The notes: a model not told the origin generated them from the sequence alone. Positions 41,501 to 49,728 are shown, counted from the first letter of the stretch. The stretch: DNA of 64,000 bases from Williamwhitmania taraxaci (GCF_900096565.1 NZ_FMYP01000010.1:1-64000), one strand, 5' to 3'. Translations and numbers: made by a program.

Positions 41501-41653
41501 CTCTATTGACCAGTTTACTTTGCAAAGGAACTAAGAAATTGGTGGAATGTTTATTTGTTAAGGAACTTTAAGGAAGGAGAGATAGAATCAAATCCCTTTT
41601 CATCTCACTATTTGCTGCCCACTGAGGTTTGCTGTAGCAAGATAATTATAATT

Positions 41654-42334
41654 TCAACCCTTCTCGCTTATCTGAGTTAGCAAGGGTTCATTTAAAATTG
41701 TGATTTTCTTCCCTTCTATTTGTAGTATTTTCTCATTGTGGAAATCGGTGAGAATTCGGCTTGCGCTTTCTCTCGTAATGCCGAGCAAATCGCCTAGGTC
41801 TTGCCTCGAAATGGGAAGGGTAAAGGTGGTGCTGTTGTATATTTCTGTTGCAAAGAATAGGATTGCATCGGCCACTCTGCCAATATTCTGTTTTTGCGCA
41901 TTATTGATGAGGCTGTGAAAGTTTAGCAGTTCCCCTTTGCTCATGTCGGTAATGATTTGGTAAGCAAAGTCCCCGTTTTGATATATGAAGTTCTTGAAGG
42001 TGGTAACATCAATAAAGCAAACGGTTGTTTTCTCAAGGGCGGTGGCAGAGAAGTGGTTTACCTTATCCCCAAAGGTGCTCGGAAGGCAGAGGTAGGTGGG
42101 AGCCTTGGCTATCTTCATGATCTTTTCCTTGATGGGACCGCGGATATGAATCTTTACCAAGCCTGATTTTATATAGGCCACGTTTGTCGAAAGGGCATCT
42201 TGAATAATAATTGTGTCTCCAGCCTTAAAATGCACTTCGGCGCAGTTCGAACTCATCGTTTCTAATTCGCTGTCAGTGAGTTTTTTTGCGGCAGAGGATT
42301 TTAACGTGCAGAATTTACAGCTTGTTTTGTCCAT
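41654..42334 (-). CDS. Crp/Fnr-family regulator divergent from sulfur operon
   Basis: The 226-residue protein begins MDKTSCKFCTLKSS, then a cyclic-nucleotide-binding-like beta roll (about 20-125), a dimer helix and a full helix-turn-helix at the end (ISRQDLGDLLGITRESASRILTDFHNEKILQ). The N-terminal CKFC pair, together with any later Cys such as that in SSNCAEVHF, could ligand an Fe-S cluster, as in Fnr; this is inferred because spacing differs from E. coli Fnr. Two TGTG-N8-CACA sites lie between its start and the divergent operon, as expected for its binding sites. It probably turns that operon on or off with redox state. Confidence 0.88.
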   Translation of the reverse strand: MDKTSCKFCTLKSSAAKKLTDSELETMSSNCAEVHFKAGDTIIIQDALSTNVAYIKSGLVKIHIRGPIKEKIMKIAKAPTYLCLPSTFGDKVNHFSATALEKTTVCFIDVTTFKNFIYQNGDFAYQIITDMSKGELLNFHSLINNAQKQNIGRVADAILFFATEIYNSTTFTLPISRQDLGDLLGITRESASRILTDFHNEKILQIEGKKITILNEPLLTQISEKG

Positions 42335-42375
42335 TTTAAGTCAGTTAAGGCATTAAAGTTAATTAAAATTAAAGA

Positions 42376-42413
42376 TGTGCGCTATATCACATTTATCTGT
42401 GTTAATCAGCACA
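42376..42413 (+). promoter_or_regulatory. Two tandem Crp/Fnr-type operators
   Basis: Site 1 is TGTG-N8-CACA at 42376-42391 (TGTGC GCTATA TCACA, close to the Crp consensus). Site 2 is TGTG-N8-CACA at 42398-42413. Their centres are 22 bp apart, about two helical turns, so two dimers would lie on the same face. They are between the divergent Crp/Fnr gene and the DsrE operon, upstream of a -7 element at 42446. Sequence and spacing are seen directly; binding is inferred. Confidence 0.7.
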
Positions 42414-42445
42414 CTCATTTTTACTAGGTGTGAAAATATTAGCAA

Positions 42446-42453
42446 TAATTTTG
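42446..42453 (+). promoter_or_regulatory. Bacteroidetes -7 element TAATTTTG
   Basis: TAATTTTG fits TAnnTTTG, 76 bp before the DsrE ATG. No TTTG -33 element is seen at the normal spacing, as expected if the promoter needs an activator bound at the sites just upstream (42376-42413). Confidence 0.5.
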
Positions 42454-42528
42454 TGTGTCTGAAATAACAGTATTTCTTAGTTTTCGACAGGTTTGTTCTT
42501 CGTAAAATATTTTTCTATAAATCATATT

Positions 42529-42897
42529 ATGGCAGAAAACGAGAAGATTGTGATTATTAGCACTGTCGGGAGTGAGGATCCAGAGAAAGCAACCTTACCT
42601 TTTGTGCTAGCCACTGCGGCCCAAGCTTCCGATGTGGAAGTGGTAGTAATTCTTCAATCCAATGCAGTAACTCTTGCTCGACATGGTGAAGCCGAAAAGG
42701 TAAACGCCAAGGGTTTCATCCCAATCAAGGAGTTAATTGATGCTTACATCAGTCTTGGTGGTTCGCTCTTGCTTTGCTCCCCTTGCCTTAAAGCGAGAGA
42801 CATAACTAAGGAAGAACTTATCGATGGTTTTGCTATTATAGCTGCAGGCACGGTGGTCACTGAAGTGATGTCGGCAAATTCTGTTATAACCTATTAA
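42529..42897 (+). CDS. DsrE-family protein
   Basis: The ATG at 42529 gives 122 residues (an upstream ATG at 42493 would add a Phe/Tyr-rich stretch and is not favoured). The fold is the alpha/beta DsrE type: KIVIISTVGSEDPEKA, VEVVVILQSNAVTLA and SLGGSLLLCSPCLKAR, with Cys83 and Cys86 as the likely persulfide-carrying residues. DsrE proteins accept sulfane sulfur from TusA or pass it on. It is the first gene of a nine-gene operon. Confidence 0.85.
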   Translation: MAENEKIVIISTVGSEDPEKATLPFVLATAAQASDVEVVVILQSNAVTLARHGEAEKVNAKGFIPIKELIDAYISLGGSLLLCSPCLKARDITKEELIDGFAIIAAGTVVTEVMSANSVITY

Positions 42898-42965
42898 CTT
42901 TTGGATTTAAACTGCTTGACAGAATCAAATATAACGATCAATTGTCTATTAATAATAATACTGTT

Positions 42966-43514
42966 ATGACAAACGAAATTGAGAAACAGGTTGCCGAACT
43001 TGAGGCAAAAGTAAAAGAGATGCAGAGTCGTGAGGCAAAAGATCAAATATCTATTATCGCATTCTCGGGCGATTTGGATAAGATGCTAGCTGCTATGATT
43101 ATTGCTACCGGCGCTCGGGCCATGGATACCGAGGTGAAGATGTTCTTTACCTTTTGGGCTACTGCCATGTTGCGCGATCCAAAAAAATCTGGCAAAGGCA
43201 AGGATTTTATGTCGAAGATGTTTGGGATGATGCTGCCTAAAGGTAGCCCCAACCTCAAACTTTCCAAGATGAATATGGGTGGCATGGGAACCACTATGCT
43301 TAAAGGATTGATGAAGAAAAAGCGGGTTTCCTCCCTAGAAGAGTTACTCGTTGTTGCTGGTGAACTTGGCGTTGAGATTAACGTGTGTGAAATGAGCATG
43401 GACCTCATGGGCTTTAAGCGTGAGGAGATGATTGATTATCCATACCTGAACTATGTGGGAGTGGGTAGTTACCTTTCCGATGCAAACGACAGCCGTATTC
43501 AACTCTTTATCTAA
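42966..43514 (+). CDS. DsrE2-type sulfur carrier protein
   Basis: The ATG at 42966 gives 182 residues. A coiled N-terminal part (1-25) is followed by the DsrE fold, with IIAFSGDLDKMLAAMIIATGA, KMFFTFWATAMLRDP, a Met-rich basic hairpin (MGGMGTTMLKGLMKKKR) and the persulfide site Cys141 (NVCEMSMDLMG), which matches the DsrE2 family, also called peroxiredoxin-family DsrE/DsrF/DrsH-like. In sulfur oxidisers DsrE2 is linked to TusA and rhodanese in cytosolic sulfur transfer. It stands between DsrE and TusA. Confidence 0.88.
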   Translation: MTNEIEKQVAELEAKVKEMQSREAKDQISIIAFSGDLDKMLAAMIIATGARAMDTEVKMFFTFWATAMLRDPKKSGKGKDFMSKMFGMMLPKGSPNLKLSKMNMGGMGTTMLKGLMKKKRVSSLEELLVVAGELGVEINVCEMSMDLMGFKREEMIDYPYLNYVGVGSYLSDANDSRIQLFI

Positions 43515-43595
43515 TTTTTTTATTTCGATCACTTCCAATACGGCTTTTGCTGATTGGTGAATGAACAAATTTTCAAATCATTAAATTAATATTTT

Positions 43596-43844
43596 ATGAC
43601 AACAGAAGAATTAAAAGCGCTTAAGAGCGATAAGGTTGTGGACGCAAGAGGAACTGCTTGTCCTGGTCCACTTTTGGCAGCAAAAAAGGCTATTGGCGAT
43701 TTGCAAGCTGGACAAATTATGGAAATTCTTTCGGCCGATGAGGGAACAAAAAGCGATATCCCAAAGTGGTGCAAGAAGATGAATTTTGAATACTGTGGCT
43801 CTATCGACGAGGATGGTATTTATAAACTGTTTCTAAAAAAATAG
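43596..43844 (+). CDS. tusA: TusA-family sulfur carrier
   Basis: The 82-residue protein has the hallmark RGTACPGPLLAAKKAI with catalytic Cys22 in the CPGP motif. TusA carries persulfide sulfur between enzymes. Here a second Cys pair (WCKKMNFEYCG) near residues 53 and 62 is uncommon. It is three bases before the MvhD-like gene, so the sulfur carrier is translationally coupled to the electron-transfer part of the operon. Confidence 0.93.
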   Translation: MTTEELKALKSDKVVDARGTACPGPLLAAKKAIGDLQAGQIMEILSADEGTKSDIPKWCKKMNFEYCGSIDEDGIYKLFLKK

Positions 43845-43847
43845 ACC

Positions 43848-44249
43848 ATGAAAAGTCAGCATCCCAAAATTTTGGTGTTCTCGACTGAAAAAATATCCGA
43901 CCCTGCCATCGATTTGGCAGGGTTGCTTAAAAAGCATTACCCTTTTACAGTATATGCCATTAGCGTACCCTGCTCTAGCGGTATAAAACCACGGTGGATC
44001 ATGCGTGCTTTCGAAAAGGGTTTCGATGGGGTATTCATTGCTGCAGATGGTACCGATTGCTCTTACGGAGAACAATGCACTGAGCGCACTGGCGATATTA
44101 TTCAAGTAACCCACCAGCTGATGCGCGATAAAGGATTAAAGCCTTCGCAGCTTAAGATGGCAGCTATCTGTTCGGTCTGTGCCGAGCCTTTTGTGAAGCA
44201 TGTAACTGGGTTTATGAAAGAGTTGGAAACACTCCGCCAGGCCCAATAA
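43848..44249 (+). CDS. MvhD-like Fe-S subunit
   Basis: The 133-residue protein is of the MvhD/FrhD-type hydrogenase iron-sulfur subunit family: PCSSGIKPRWIMRAFEKGFDGVFIAADGTD with Cys42, then Cys71 and Cys77, and a late CSVCAEPF with Cys108 and Cys111. In methanogens MvhD bridges the hydrogenase to HdrA; in sulfate reducers this domain is fused to the C-terminus of QmoB. Here it stands alone, ahead of two HdrA-like genes, with the gene for TusA three bases upstream. Confidence 0.88.
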   Translation: MKSQHPKILVFSTEKISDPAIDLAGLLKKHYPFTVYAISVPCSSGIKPRWIMRAFEKGFDGVFIAADGTDCSYGEQCTERTGDIIQVTHQLMRDKGLKPSQLKMAAICSVCAEPFVKHVTGFMKELETLRQAQ

Positions 44250-44365
44250 TCATAATTACATCGAGTTGCAAGTTTGCTTAAGTCGGTGCGGATGTGAGTC
44301 AAACAGGTAAACGAATCGATACTACGCCACACAATCTTTCTGTGTAAGAAACTAAGAAGAGAATT

Positions 44366-45676
44366 ATGCCAACAAATAATGCACTTGAGCAAAACACCGA
44401 CTACGATGTATTGGTAATCGGAGCTGGTATCGCCGGCGAGGAATCGGCACTTAAGCTTGCCGATATGGGTTTTCGGGTAATGCTTGTTGAAAAGGAGCCC
44501 TCCATTGGTGGTAAAATGATCCTGCTGAGCAAGGTGTTTCCAACCCTCGATTGCGCGGCCTGCATTACCACACCTAAGGTATCGGAAACCGCACGCCATC
44601 CGAATATAACGCTACTAACGCTTACAGAGGCCGATAGTATCGTAAAGGAGAGTAATGGTCTCTTCTCTGTAGTGTTGAAAAAACATCCTCGGTATGTAGT
44701 CGAGAAGGATTGTACTGGATGTCAGGAGTGCGAAAATGCTTGTCCTGTAATCGTTGAGGATCAGTTTCAATTTAATATGGTAGCCCGTAAGGCGGTTTAC
44801 ATTCCCTTCAATATTGCCAACCCCCGCATTGCCCTTATCGATATTGAGAACTGCATGCTATGTGGGTTGTGTGAACAAAAATGTCCATCCAACTGCATCG
44901 ATTTTACCCAAAAGGAAGAGATCATCCAAATTCAGGTAAAGGCGGTTGTTGTGGCTACTGGTTTCAATCTCTTCGATCCGACATTAATACCTCGTTATGG
45001 TTTTGGTCGATTCAAAAACGTAATTACTTCCATGCAAATGGAGCGCGAGTTGGCACCAACGCGACCGTTCAACAATGTGCTACGACCTTCCGACGGAAAA
45101 ACTCCCGATAATATAGCCTACATCTTTTGCACTGGATCGCGCGATCAAACTTGCGGAAACGCCACTTGCTCGCAGGTATGCTGCATGTATTCCACCAAGC
45201 AGGCTCAACTGCTGATGGGTGCTTTGCCTATGGCCGATATTACCATGTACTACATTAATATTCGTGCATTTGGAAAGGGCTTTGACGAATTCTACATGCA
45301 AGCAAAGGATATGGGTGCCAATTATGTAAAGGGTAAAGTGGCCTCTGTTTCTGAAAAGGAGAATGGCAACCTTATTTTACGCTACGAGGATATCGCCACT
45401 GGTAAGGTCACCGAAAAAGAGCACGACATGGTTGTGCTGTCGGTTGGCTTATTGGCGAACCCTGCCATTGTGAGTGTTTTCAAGAATGAAACACTGCAAC
45501 TAGATGCTTCCAACTATATCAACCAACCCGATTTGCTGCAAAGCCCAGCTCTTACATCTATAAAAGGGGTATTTGTTGCAGGAACCGCTACCGCTCCTAT
45601 GGATATTCCCGATACCATTATGTCGGCCGGTGCCGCAGCTGCTGAAACATCTGGTTACCTAAAGCTACAATCATGA
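44366..45676 (+). CDS. HdrA-like flavoprotein, QmoA type
   Basis: The 436-residue protein begins with an FAD motif (GAGIAGEESA, 19-28) and has TLDCAAC with Cys63 and Cys66, as in HdrA/QmoA. Two ferredoxin motifs follow: Cys116-x2-119-x2-122-x3-126 and Cys163-x2-166-x2-169-x3-173. A later Cys-rich stretch (CGNATCSQVCC) is near residues 265-275. Length is close to QmoA (about 400) and shorter than methanogen HdrA. Qmo complexes pass electrons between the quinone pool and cytosolic sulfur enzymes. The stop overlaps the next start by four bases. Confidence 0.88.
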   Translation: MPTNNALEQNTDYDVLVIGAGIAGEESALKLADMGFRVMLVEKEPSIGGKMILLSKVFPTLDCAACITTPKVSETARHPNITLLTLTEADSIVKESNGLFSVVLKKHPRYVVEKDCTGCQECENACPVIVEDQFQFNMVARKAVYIPFNIANPRIALIDIENCMLCGLCEQKCPSNCIDFTQKEEIIQIQVKAVVVATGFNLFDPTLIPRYGFGRFKNVITSMQMERELAPTRPFNNVLRPSDGKTPDNIAYIFCTGSRDQTCGNATCSQVCCMYSTKQAQLLMGALPMADITMYYINIRAFGKGFDEFYMQAKDMGANYVKGKVASVSEKENGNLILRYEDIATGKVTEKEHDMVVLSVGLLANPAIVSVFKNETLQLDASNYINQPDLLQSPALTSIKGVFVAGTATAPMDIPDTIMSAGAAAAETSGYLKLQS

Positions 45677-47382
45677 AGAAGAAGATAGGTGTATACGTTT
45701 GCCATTGTGGTGGAAATATCTCCGATTATGTCGATATACAGAAGGTAAAGGATGCTGTAAAGGATGAAGCCAATGTTTACCTACTAAAGAATACGCTGTT
45801 TGCCTGTTCCGACTCTTCCCAAAAGGAGATGGTGGACGATATTCAAACCAGCGAACTTGATGCAATTGTGGTGGCCTCGTGCTCGCCTAAACTACACGTT
45901 CCCACCTTTCGGGCGGTAGCCGAGCGTGCGGGAATGAATGCTTACAACTACGTTCAGGTAAATATCCGTGAACAAAGTTCTTGGGCCCATTCCGATAATA
46001 AATTGGGTGCAACCGAAAAGGCTATTCTGCTGGTAAAGGCAGGCATCGCTCGGGCATCCGAATCGGAGGCGTTGACCTCCATGAAAATACCTACCACCAA
46101 TGCCGTAGCGATAATTGGTGCCGGAGTAGGCGGTATGCGTTCTGCCATTGCGTTAGCCGATATGGGGAGCGAGGTTTACCTCATCGAAAAAGAGGCAACG
46201 GTTGGTGGCCATGTGGCCGAAATTGGCGAATTGTTTACCTCCCGCATACAGGGTAAGGATCTCGTTGAGAACCTTCTCTCCGAAATTAAGAAGCGTAGCA
46301 ATATTAAACTATTTACGAGTGCCGAACTGGCCGAGAAGAAGGGTAGTATTGGAAACTTCGATATTAAGGTGAATGTTGGAGGCGAAACGCTTCCTCTGCA
46401 TATTGGAGCCTTCATTGTAAATACGGGATTCGATTCCTACACGCCTGCAACCGGCGAGTATGGTTTTGGTGAGATGGATAATGTAATCACTCTGCCTACG
46501 TTTAAAAAACTTATTGACTCTTCGCACGGGGTGCTGGAATACAACGGAAAGCCGATTAAAAGGATTGCATATATCTACTGTGTGGGAAGCCGTCAGGATG
46601 AGGAAGGCGAAAATAAGTATTGCTCGCGCTACTGTTGCACCGCAGCTATTCACGTCTCTATTCTGGCGAAAAATAAATTTAAGGGAATCACGAATCTTCA
46701 TTTCAACCGAGGAATTCGTGCCTACGGAAAACAGGAACTGCTCTACGCTGAATCGTCGAAGATGGGGGATATATACCTTCAATTCTCGCTCGATAGCATT
46801 CCTCAACTAGTGCAGAAGGGGAATAAAACATTGGTGTCGGTTAAGGATATACTTTCGGCAGGAAGAACAGTGGAGGCCGAGGCCGACCTAGTTGTGTTGG
46901 TGACGGGAATGATTCCACGGAAAAACGATAAACTCGTTCATCAGCTGAAAATTCCGGTGGGCCGCGATCGCTTTTTTAACGAGATACATATGAAACTGCG
47001 CCCGGTTGAAACGGTTATCGATGGGGTATTAATTGCGGGAACCTGCCAGTCGCCAAAGAATATTCTGGAAACGGTAAATTCCTCAATGGCCGCGGCTGCT
47101 AAGGCCAACTCCATTCTTACTAAGGGCGAGATTGCCTTGGAGCCAACACTTGCCATGGTGAATCCTGCTGCATGCGTGTTGTGCGACAAATGTTTTTCGG
47201 CTTGCGTGTTCGATGCCATTGTTGAAACTGAGTTTGAGGGTCGCAAGGTTGCTAAAATCAACGTCTCCAACTGCAAAGGATGTGGTATGTGTACTCCTGT
47301 TTGCCCCACCGACGCCATTGACTTGGCCGGGTTTACCAATGCCCAAATAGAGGGTATGGTTGATGCACTTTCGGAATCTTAA
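45673..47382 (+). CDS. HdrA-like flavoprotein, QmoB type without MvhD domain
   Basis: The 569-residue protein starts VCHCGGNISD (Cys10, Cys12), a region typical of HdrA/QmoB. The FAD motif is GAGVGG (149-154). The C-terminus has two ferredoxin motifs at Cys501-x2-504-x2-507-x3-511 and Cys534-x2-537-x2-540-x3-544. In Desulfovibrio QmoB is about 750 residues because an MvhD-like domain is fused to its end; here that domain is the separate 43848 gene. So this is a split version. It overlaps QmoA by 4 bp. Confidence 0.88.
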   Translation: MKKKIGVYVCHCGGNISDYVDIQKVKDAVKDEANVYLLKNTLFACSDSSQKEMVDDIQTSELDAIVVASCSPKLHVPTFRAVAERAGMNAYNYVQVNIREQSSWAHSDNKLGATEKAILLVKAGIARASESEALTSMKIPTTNAVAIIGAGVGGMRSAIALADMGSEVYLIEKEATVGGHVAEIGELFTSRIQGKDLVENLLSEIKKRSNIKLFTSAELAEKKGSIGNFDIKVNVGGETLPLHIGAFIVNTGFDSYTPATGEYGFGEMDNVITLPTFKKLIDSSHGVLEYNGKPIKRIAYIYCVGSRQDEEGENKYCSRYCCTAAIHVSILAKNKFKGITNLHFNRGIRAYGKQELLYAESSKMGDIYLQFSLDSIPQLVQKGNKTLVSVKDILSAGRTVEAEADLVVLVTGMIPRKNDKLVHQLKIPVGRDRFFNEIHMKLRPVETVIDGVLIAGTCQSPKNILETVNSSMAAAAKANSILTKGEIALEPTLAMVNPAACVLCDKCFSACVFDAIVETEFEGRKVAKINVSNCKGCGMCTPVCPTDAIDLAGFTNAQIEGMVDALSES

Positions 47383-47393
47383 AAACTCTACTG

Positions 47394-47669
47394 ATGGACG
47401 CTAAGACAAAAACGATAAATATCCTCAAGGAAACTCGCAAAGTTCCTGCTCATGTGCTCGAAGGACGAAAAAAGTATGTGCGCATCCGCAAGGCCATTCT
47501 TGAATCGCTAAAGGAGGAAGGCAAGACCATTCCGCAGATAGCTGAGGCGACTCAGTTACCCTTGTCGGAAACGACATATTACCTGATGACCCTGCACAAA
47601 TTCGGCGAGGTTGCAGTGGAGGGGATTGACGATATGGACGAGTATTATATCTACAAATTGACGAAATAA
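47394..47669 (+). CDS. Winged-helix protein inside Qmo-like operon
   Basis: The 91-residue protein has a helix-turn-helix pattern: KYVRIRKAILESLKEEGKTIPQIAEAT, LSETTYYLMTLHKFGEVAV as recognition helix and wing. Similar HTH proteins lie in other Hdr/Qmo-like operons, but its role is not established; it may regulate the operon or act as an assembly factor. Its stop and the next start share one base (TAATG), so it is translated with QmoC. Confidence 0.75.
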   Translation: MDAKTKTINILKETRKVPAHVLEGRKKYVRIRKAILESLKEEGKTIPQIAEATQLPLSETTYYLMTLHKFGEVAVEGIDDMDEYYIYKLTK

Positions 47670-48718
47670 TGGCTACGATAAATCCAGAATTCGGCGAAGA
47701 ATTAAAGAAGTATGGTGCTTTCGACTTTAATGCCTGCTATAACTGTGGCACTTGCACTGCCATTTGTTCCCTGTCCACTGAGGATGACTCTTTTCCTCGG
47801 GAGATGGTTCGTCTAAGCGTTTTAGGCGATGAGGAGGGAATTCAGGGTTCACTCAAGCCCTGGCTCTGTTACTATTGCGGCGAATGCTCCACCCACTGTC
47901 CTCAAGTGGCAAATCCGGGCGAGCTTATGATGTCGCTGCGCCGCTGGCTTACCTCTGTATACGATTGGACCGGACTATCTGGCCTGCTCTACAAGTCGCT
48001 GCCGTTAACCCTGCTTGCCTTTGTACTTACTGCGGTGGCTGTTATCCTGTTTGCAGTGTCCGAGAATTTTAACTTGTCGGCCATAATGCACGTGGGGCAC
48101 TACTTTGAGATGATTGCCATTGGCTCAGTTTTCACCATTATACTTCTTCCAAACATTGTTCGGATGTGGTGGCTTATTATTGGAAAACCAAAAGTTAAAG
48201 TTCCTGTTAAAAGTTACTTTACGGCGATAGGCGAGTTGGTTGTGCACATGTTTACCCAAAAGCGGGCTCTTGGCTGCGACGACAACCAGTTTCGCTGGTT
48301 CGAACACTTCGTCTTGGTTATTGGTTATTTGACATTGCTGTTTACTACCGTTTTCCTTGATTGGTTTTCGGCCACAAACATGTTCGTTATAGGTTTGGGA
48401 TATGTTGAGAGCATTATCATCTTTCTGGTTACCATCGATTTTGTTTCGAGCCGTATTCGTAAGAGCAAAGAGGTAAGCAGCCATTCCCAGCCTTCCGATT
48501 GGTTTTTTGTAATTTGGTTGCTGTTGATGGGCCTCACCGCTTTTATCGTTCGTCTGTTTATCGACTTGGATATCCTCGAGCAAAACATTTGGATGTATCT
48601 GTTCCACATGGTGGTGTTAGTTCAGTGGGCCTTAATCATTGTTCCATTTGGCAAATGGACTCATTTTCTATATCGATCATTTGCCATGTATTTGGCTAAA
48701 TTAAAGGTAGAAGCCTAA
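47669..48718 (+). CDS. qmoC: QmoC-like membrane Fe-S/heme-b subunit
   Basis: The 349-residue protein fuses an HdrC-like ferredoxin domain (Cys23-x2-26-x2-29-x3-33 and Cys67-x2-70-x2-73-x3-77) with a membrane part of about six segments (near 108-130, 140-162, 210-232, 240-262, 275-297, 312-332), as in QmoC (HdrC-HdrE fusion). His residues in and near these segments, such as in FEHFVLVIGYL and LFHMVVL, could hold heme b. It would exchange electrons with menaquinone and link the HdrA-like subunits to the membrane. Confidence 0.88.
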   Translation: MATINPEFGEELKKYGAFDFNACYNCGTCTAICSLSTEDDSFPREMVRLSVLGDEEGIQGSLKPWLCYYCGECSTHCPQVANPGELMMSLRRWLTSVYDWTGLSGLLYKSLPLTLLAFVLTAVAVILFAVSENFNLSAIMHVGHYFEMIAIGSVFTIILLPNIVRMWWLIIGKPKVKVPVKSYFTAIGELVVHMFTQKRALGCDDNQFRWFEHFVLVIGYLTLLFTTVFLDWFSATNMFVIGLGYVESIIIFLVTIDFVSSRIRKSKEVSSHSQPSDWFFVIWLLLMGLTAFIVRLFIDLDILEQNIWMYLFHMVVLVQWALIIVPFGKWTHFLYRSFAMYLAKLKVEA

Positions 48719-48721
48719 GCG

Positions 48722-49525
48722 ATGCGCATAGTTACCCTGATTGAAAATGTAGTAAATGGTGGAACGCTGCAGGCCGAACACGGCCTGTCGCTCTACATTG
48801 AAACGGAGAATAAAAAAATACTGTTCGATGTAGGCCAGAGCGGACTGTTTCTTAAAAATGCTCAGAAGTTGGGCGTGGACATCTCGGATGTCGACTGCTT
48901 AGTGCTATCGCATGGACATTACGACCACACCGGCGGGCTATATCCTTTTCTGGAGATCAATAGCAAGGCCAAGGTGTTTGCAAAAAGGAATTTGTTTTTG
49001 CCAAAGCAGGATGCTAATGGATGCTTTAAGGGAACGGTGTACCGCGAAGATCTCCTTAAAAATCGGCTTGTCTATGTTGATTCCATTACCGAGATTGTTG
49101 AGGATGTTTTTATAATGCCTGATATTCCGCTTCGCCACCCTATTGACACCCATTTTGATGGGCTCTTTAGTGTTGTCGACAACCAACTTGCTGCCGACGA
49201 GTTTGAAGACGAACTATTCATGGTTTTGAAGCAGGGTGGGAAGATTAATATCCTAACTGCTTGCTCGCATAGGGGTATTACCAACATGTGCATCGCCGCA
49301 ATTGACCATTTTGAACTTCCAGTTGGTCTAATCTTGGGGGGATTTCATATGAAATCATGCTCAGTAGAGCAATACGTTCACGTAACGCACTATCTGCGCA
49401 TGTTACGACCTGTTTCAGTTGGCGTATGCCACTGTACCGGTCTGGAGAAGTTTGCCGATATGTATCATGAGTGTGAGGCTCACCTCTATTATAGCTACAC
49501 TGGTAAGGAAGTAGTGCTTGGTTGA
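48722..49525 (+). CDS. Metallo-beta-lactamase-fold hydrolase
   Basis: The 267-residue protein has the metal motif LSHGHYDHTGGL (HxHxDH), a later His near GGFHMK, and a C-terminal VCHCTGLEKF. It fits the family of dihydropterin-ribofuranosyl-aminobenzene phosphate synthases and their relatives, whose members have varied roles. Placed three bases after QmoC, it is the last gene of the operon. A persulfide dioxygenase-like or thiol-ester role is possible but not shown; glutathione-specific residues are not evident. Confidence 0.82.
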   Translation: MRIVTLIENVVNGGTLQAEHGLSLYIETENKKILFDVGQSGLFLKNAQKLGVDISDVDCLVLSHGHYDHTGGLYPFLEINSKAKVFAKRNLFLPKQDANGCFKGTVYREDLLKNRLVYVDSITEIVEDVFIMPDIPLRHPIDTHFDGLFSVVDNQLAADEFEDELFMVLKQGGKINILTACSHRGITNMCIAAIDHFELPVGLILGGFHMKSCSVEQYVHVTHYLRMLRPVSVGVCHCTGLEKFADMYHECEAHLYYSYTGKEVVLG

Positions 49526-49571
49526 AAGGAGATTCTTGAACTCCAGTTTTAGGGAGTCGATGATAGATACG

Positions 49572-49607
49572 AGAAGAGCCTGAGCAGTATACTGCTCAGG
49601 CTCTTCT
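49572..49607. terminator. Perfect 36-bp palindromic terminator
   Basis: AGAAGAGCCTGAGCAGTA (49572-49589) is followed directly by its exact reverse complement (49590-49607). It lies 46 bp after the metallo-hydrolase stop and 121 bp before the end of the convergent barrel gene, and can serve both strands. No strong T-tract is present. Confidence 0.8.
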
Positions 49608-49728
49608 GCATAAGTTTATTGGTAAGCGATTTATGGATAGCATACTATCATGCTGACAAGATTTAAATCGTCTGTGTAAGATCTACACTCGGTAATGTGT
49701 AGAGTAATTTCAAGCAAAATTTAAATCG

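Noticed and set aside
46309-46806. 165-codon antisense frame inside the QmoB-type gene
   Set aside because: The plus-strand gene has clear motifs and operon overlaps; the antisense product is a composition artefact.
42529-49525. Dissimilatory sulfate reduction locus
   Set aside because: The Qmo-like subunits suggest it, but no aprAB, sat or dsrAB genes are in the window, so I claim only a Qmo-like complex with sulfur carriers.
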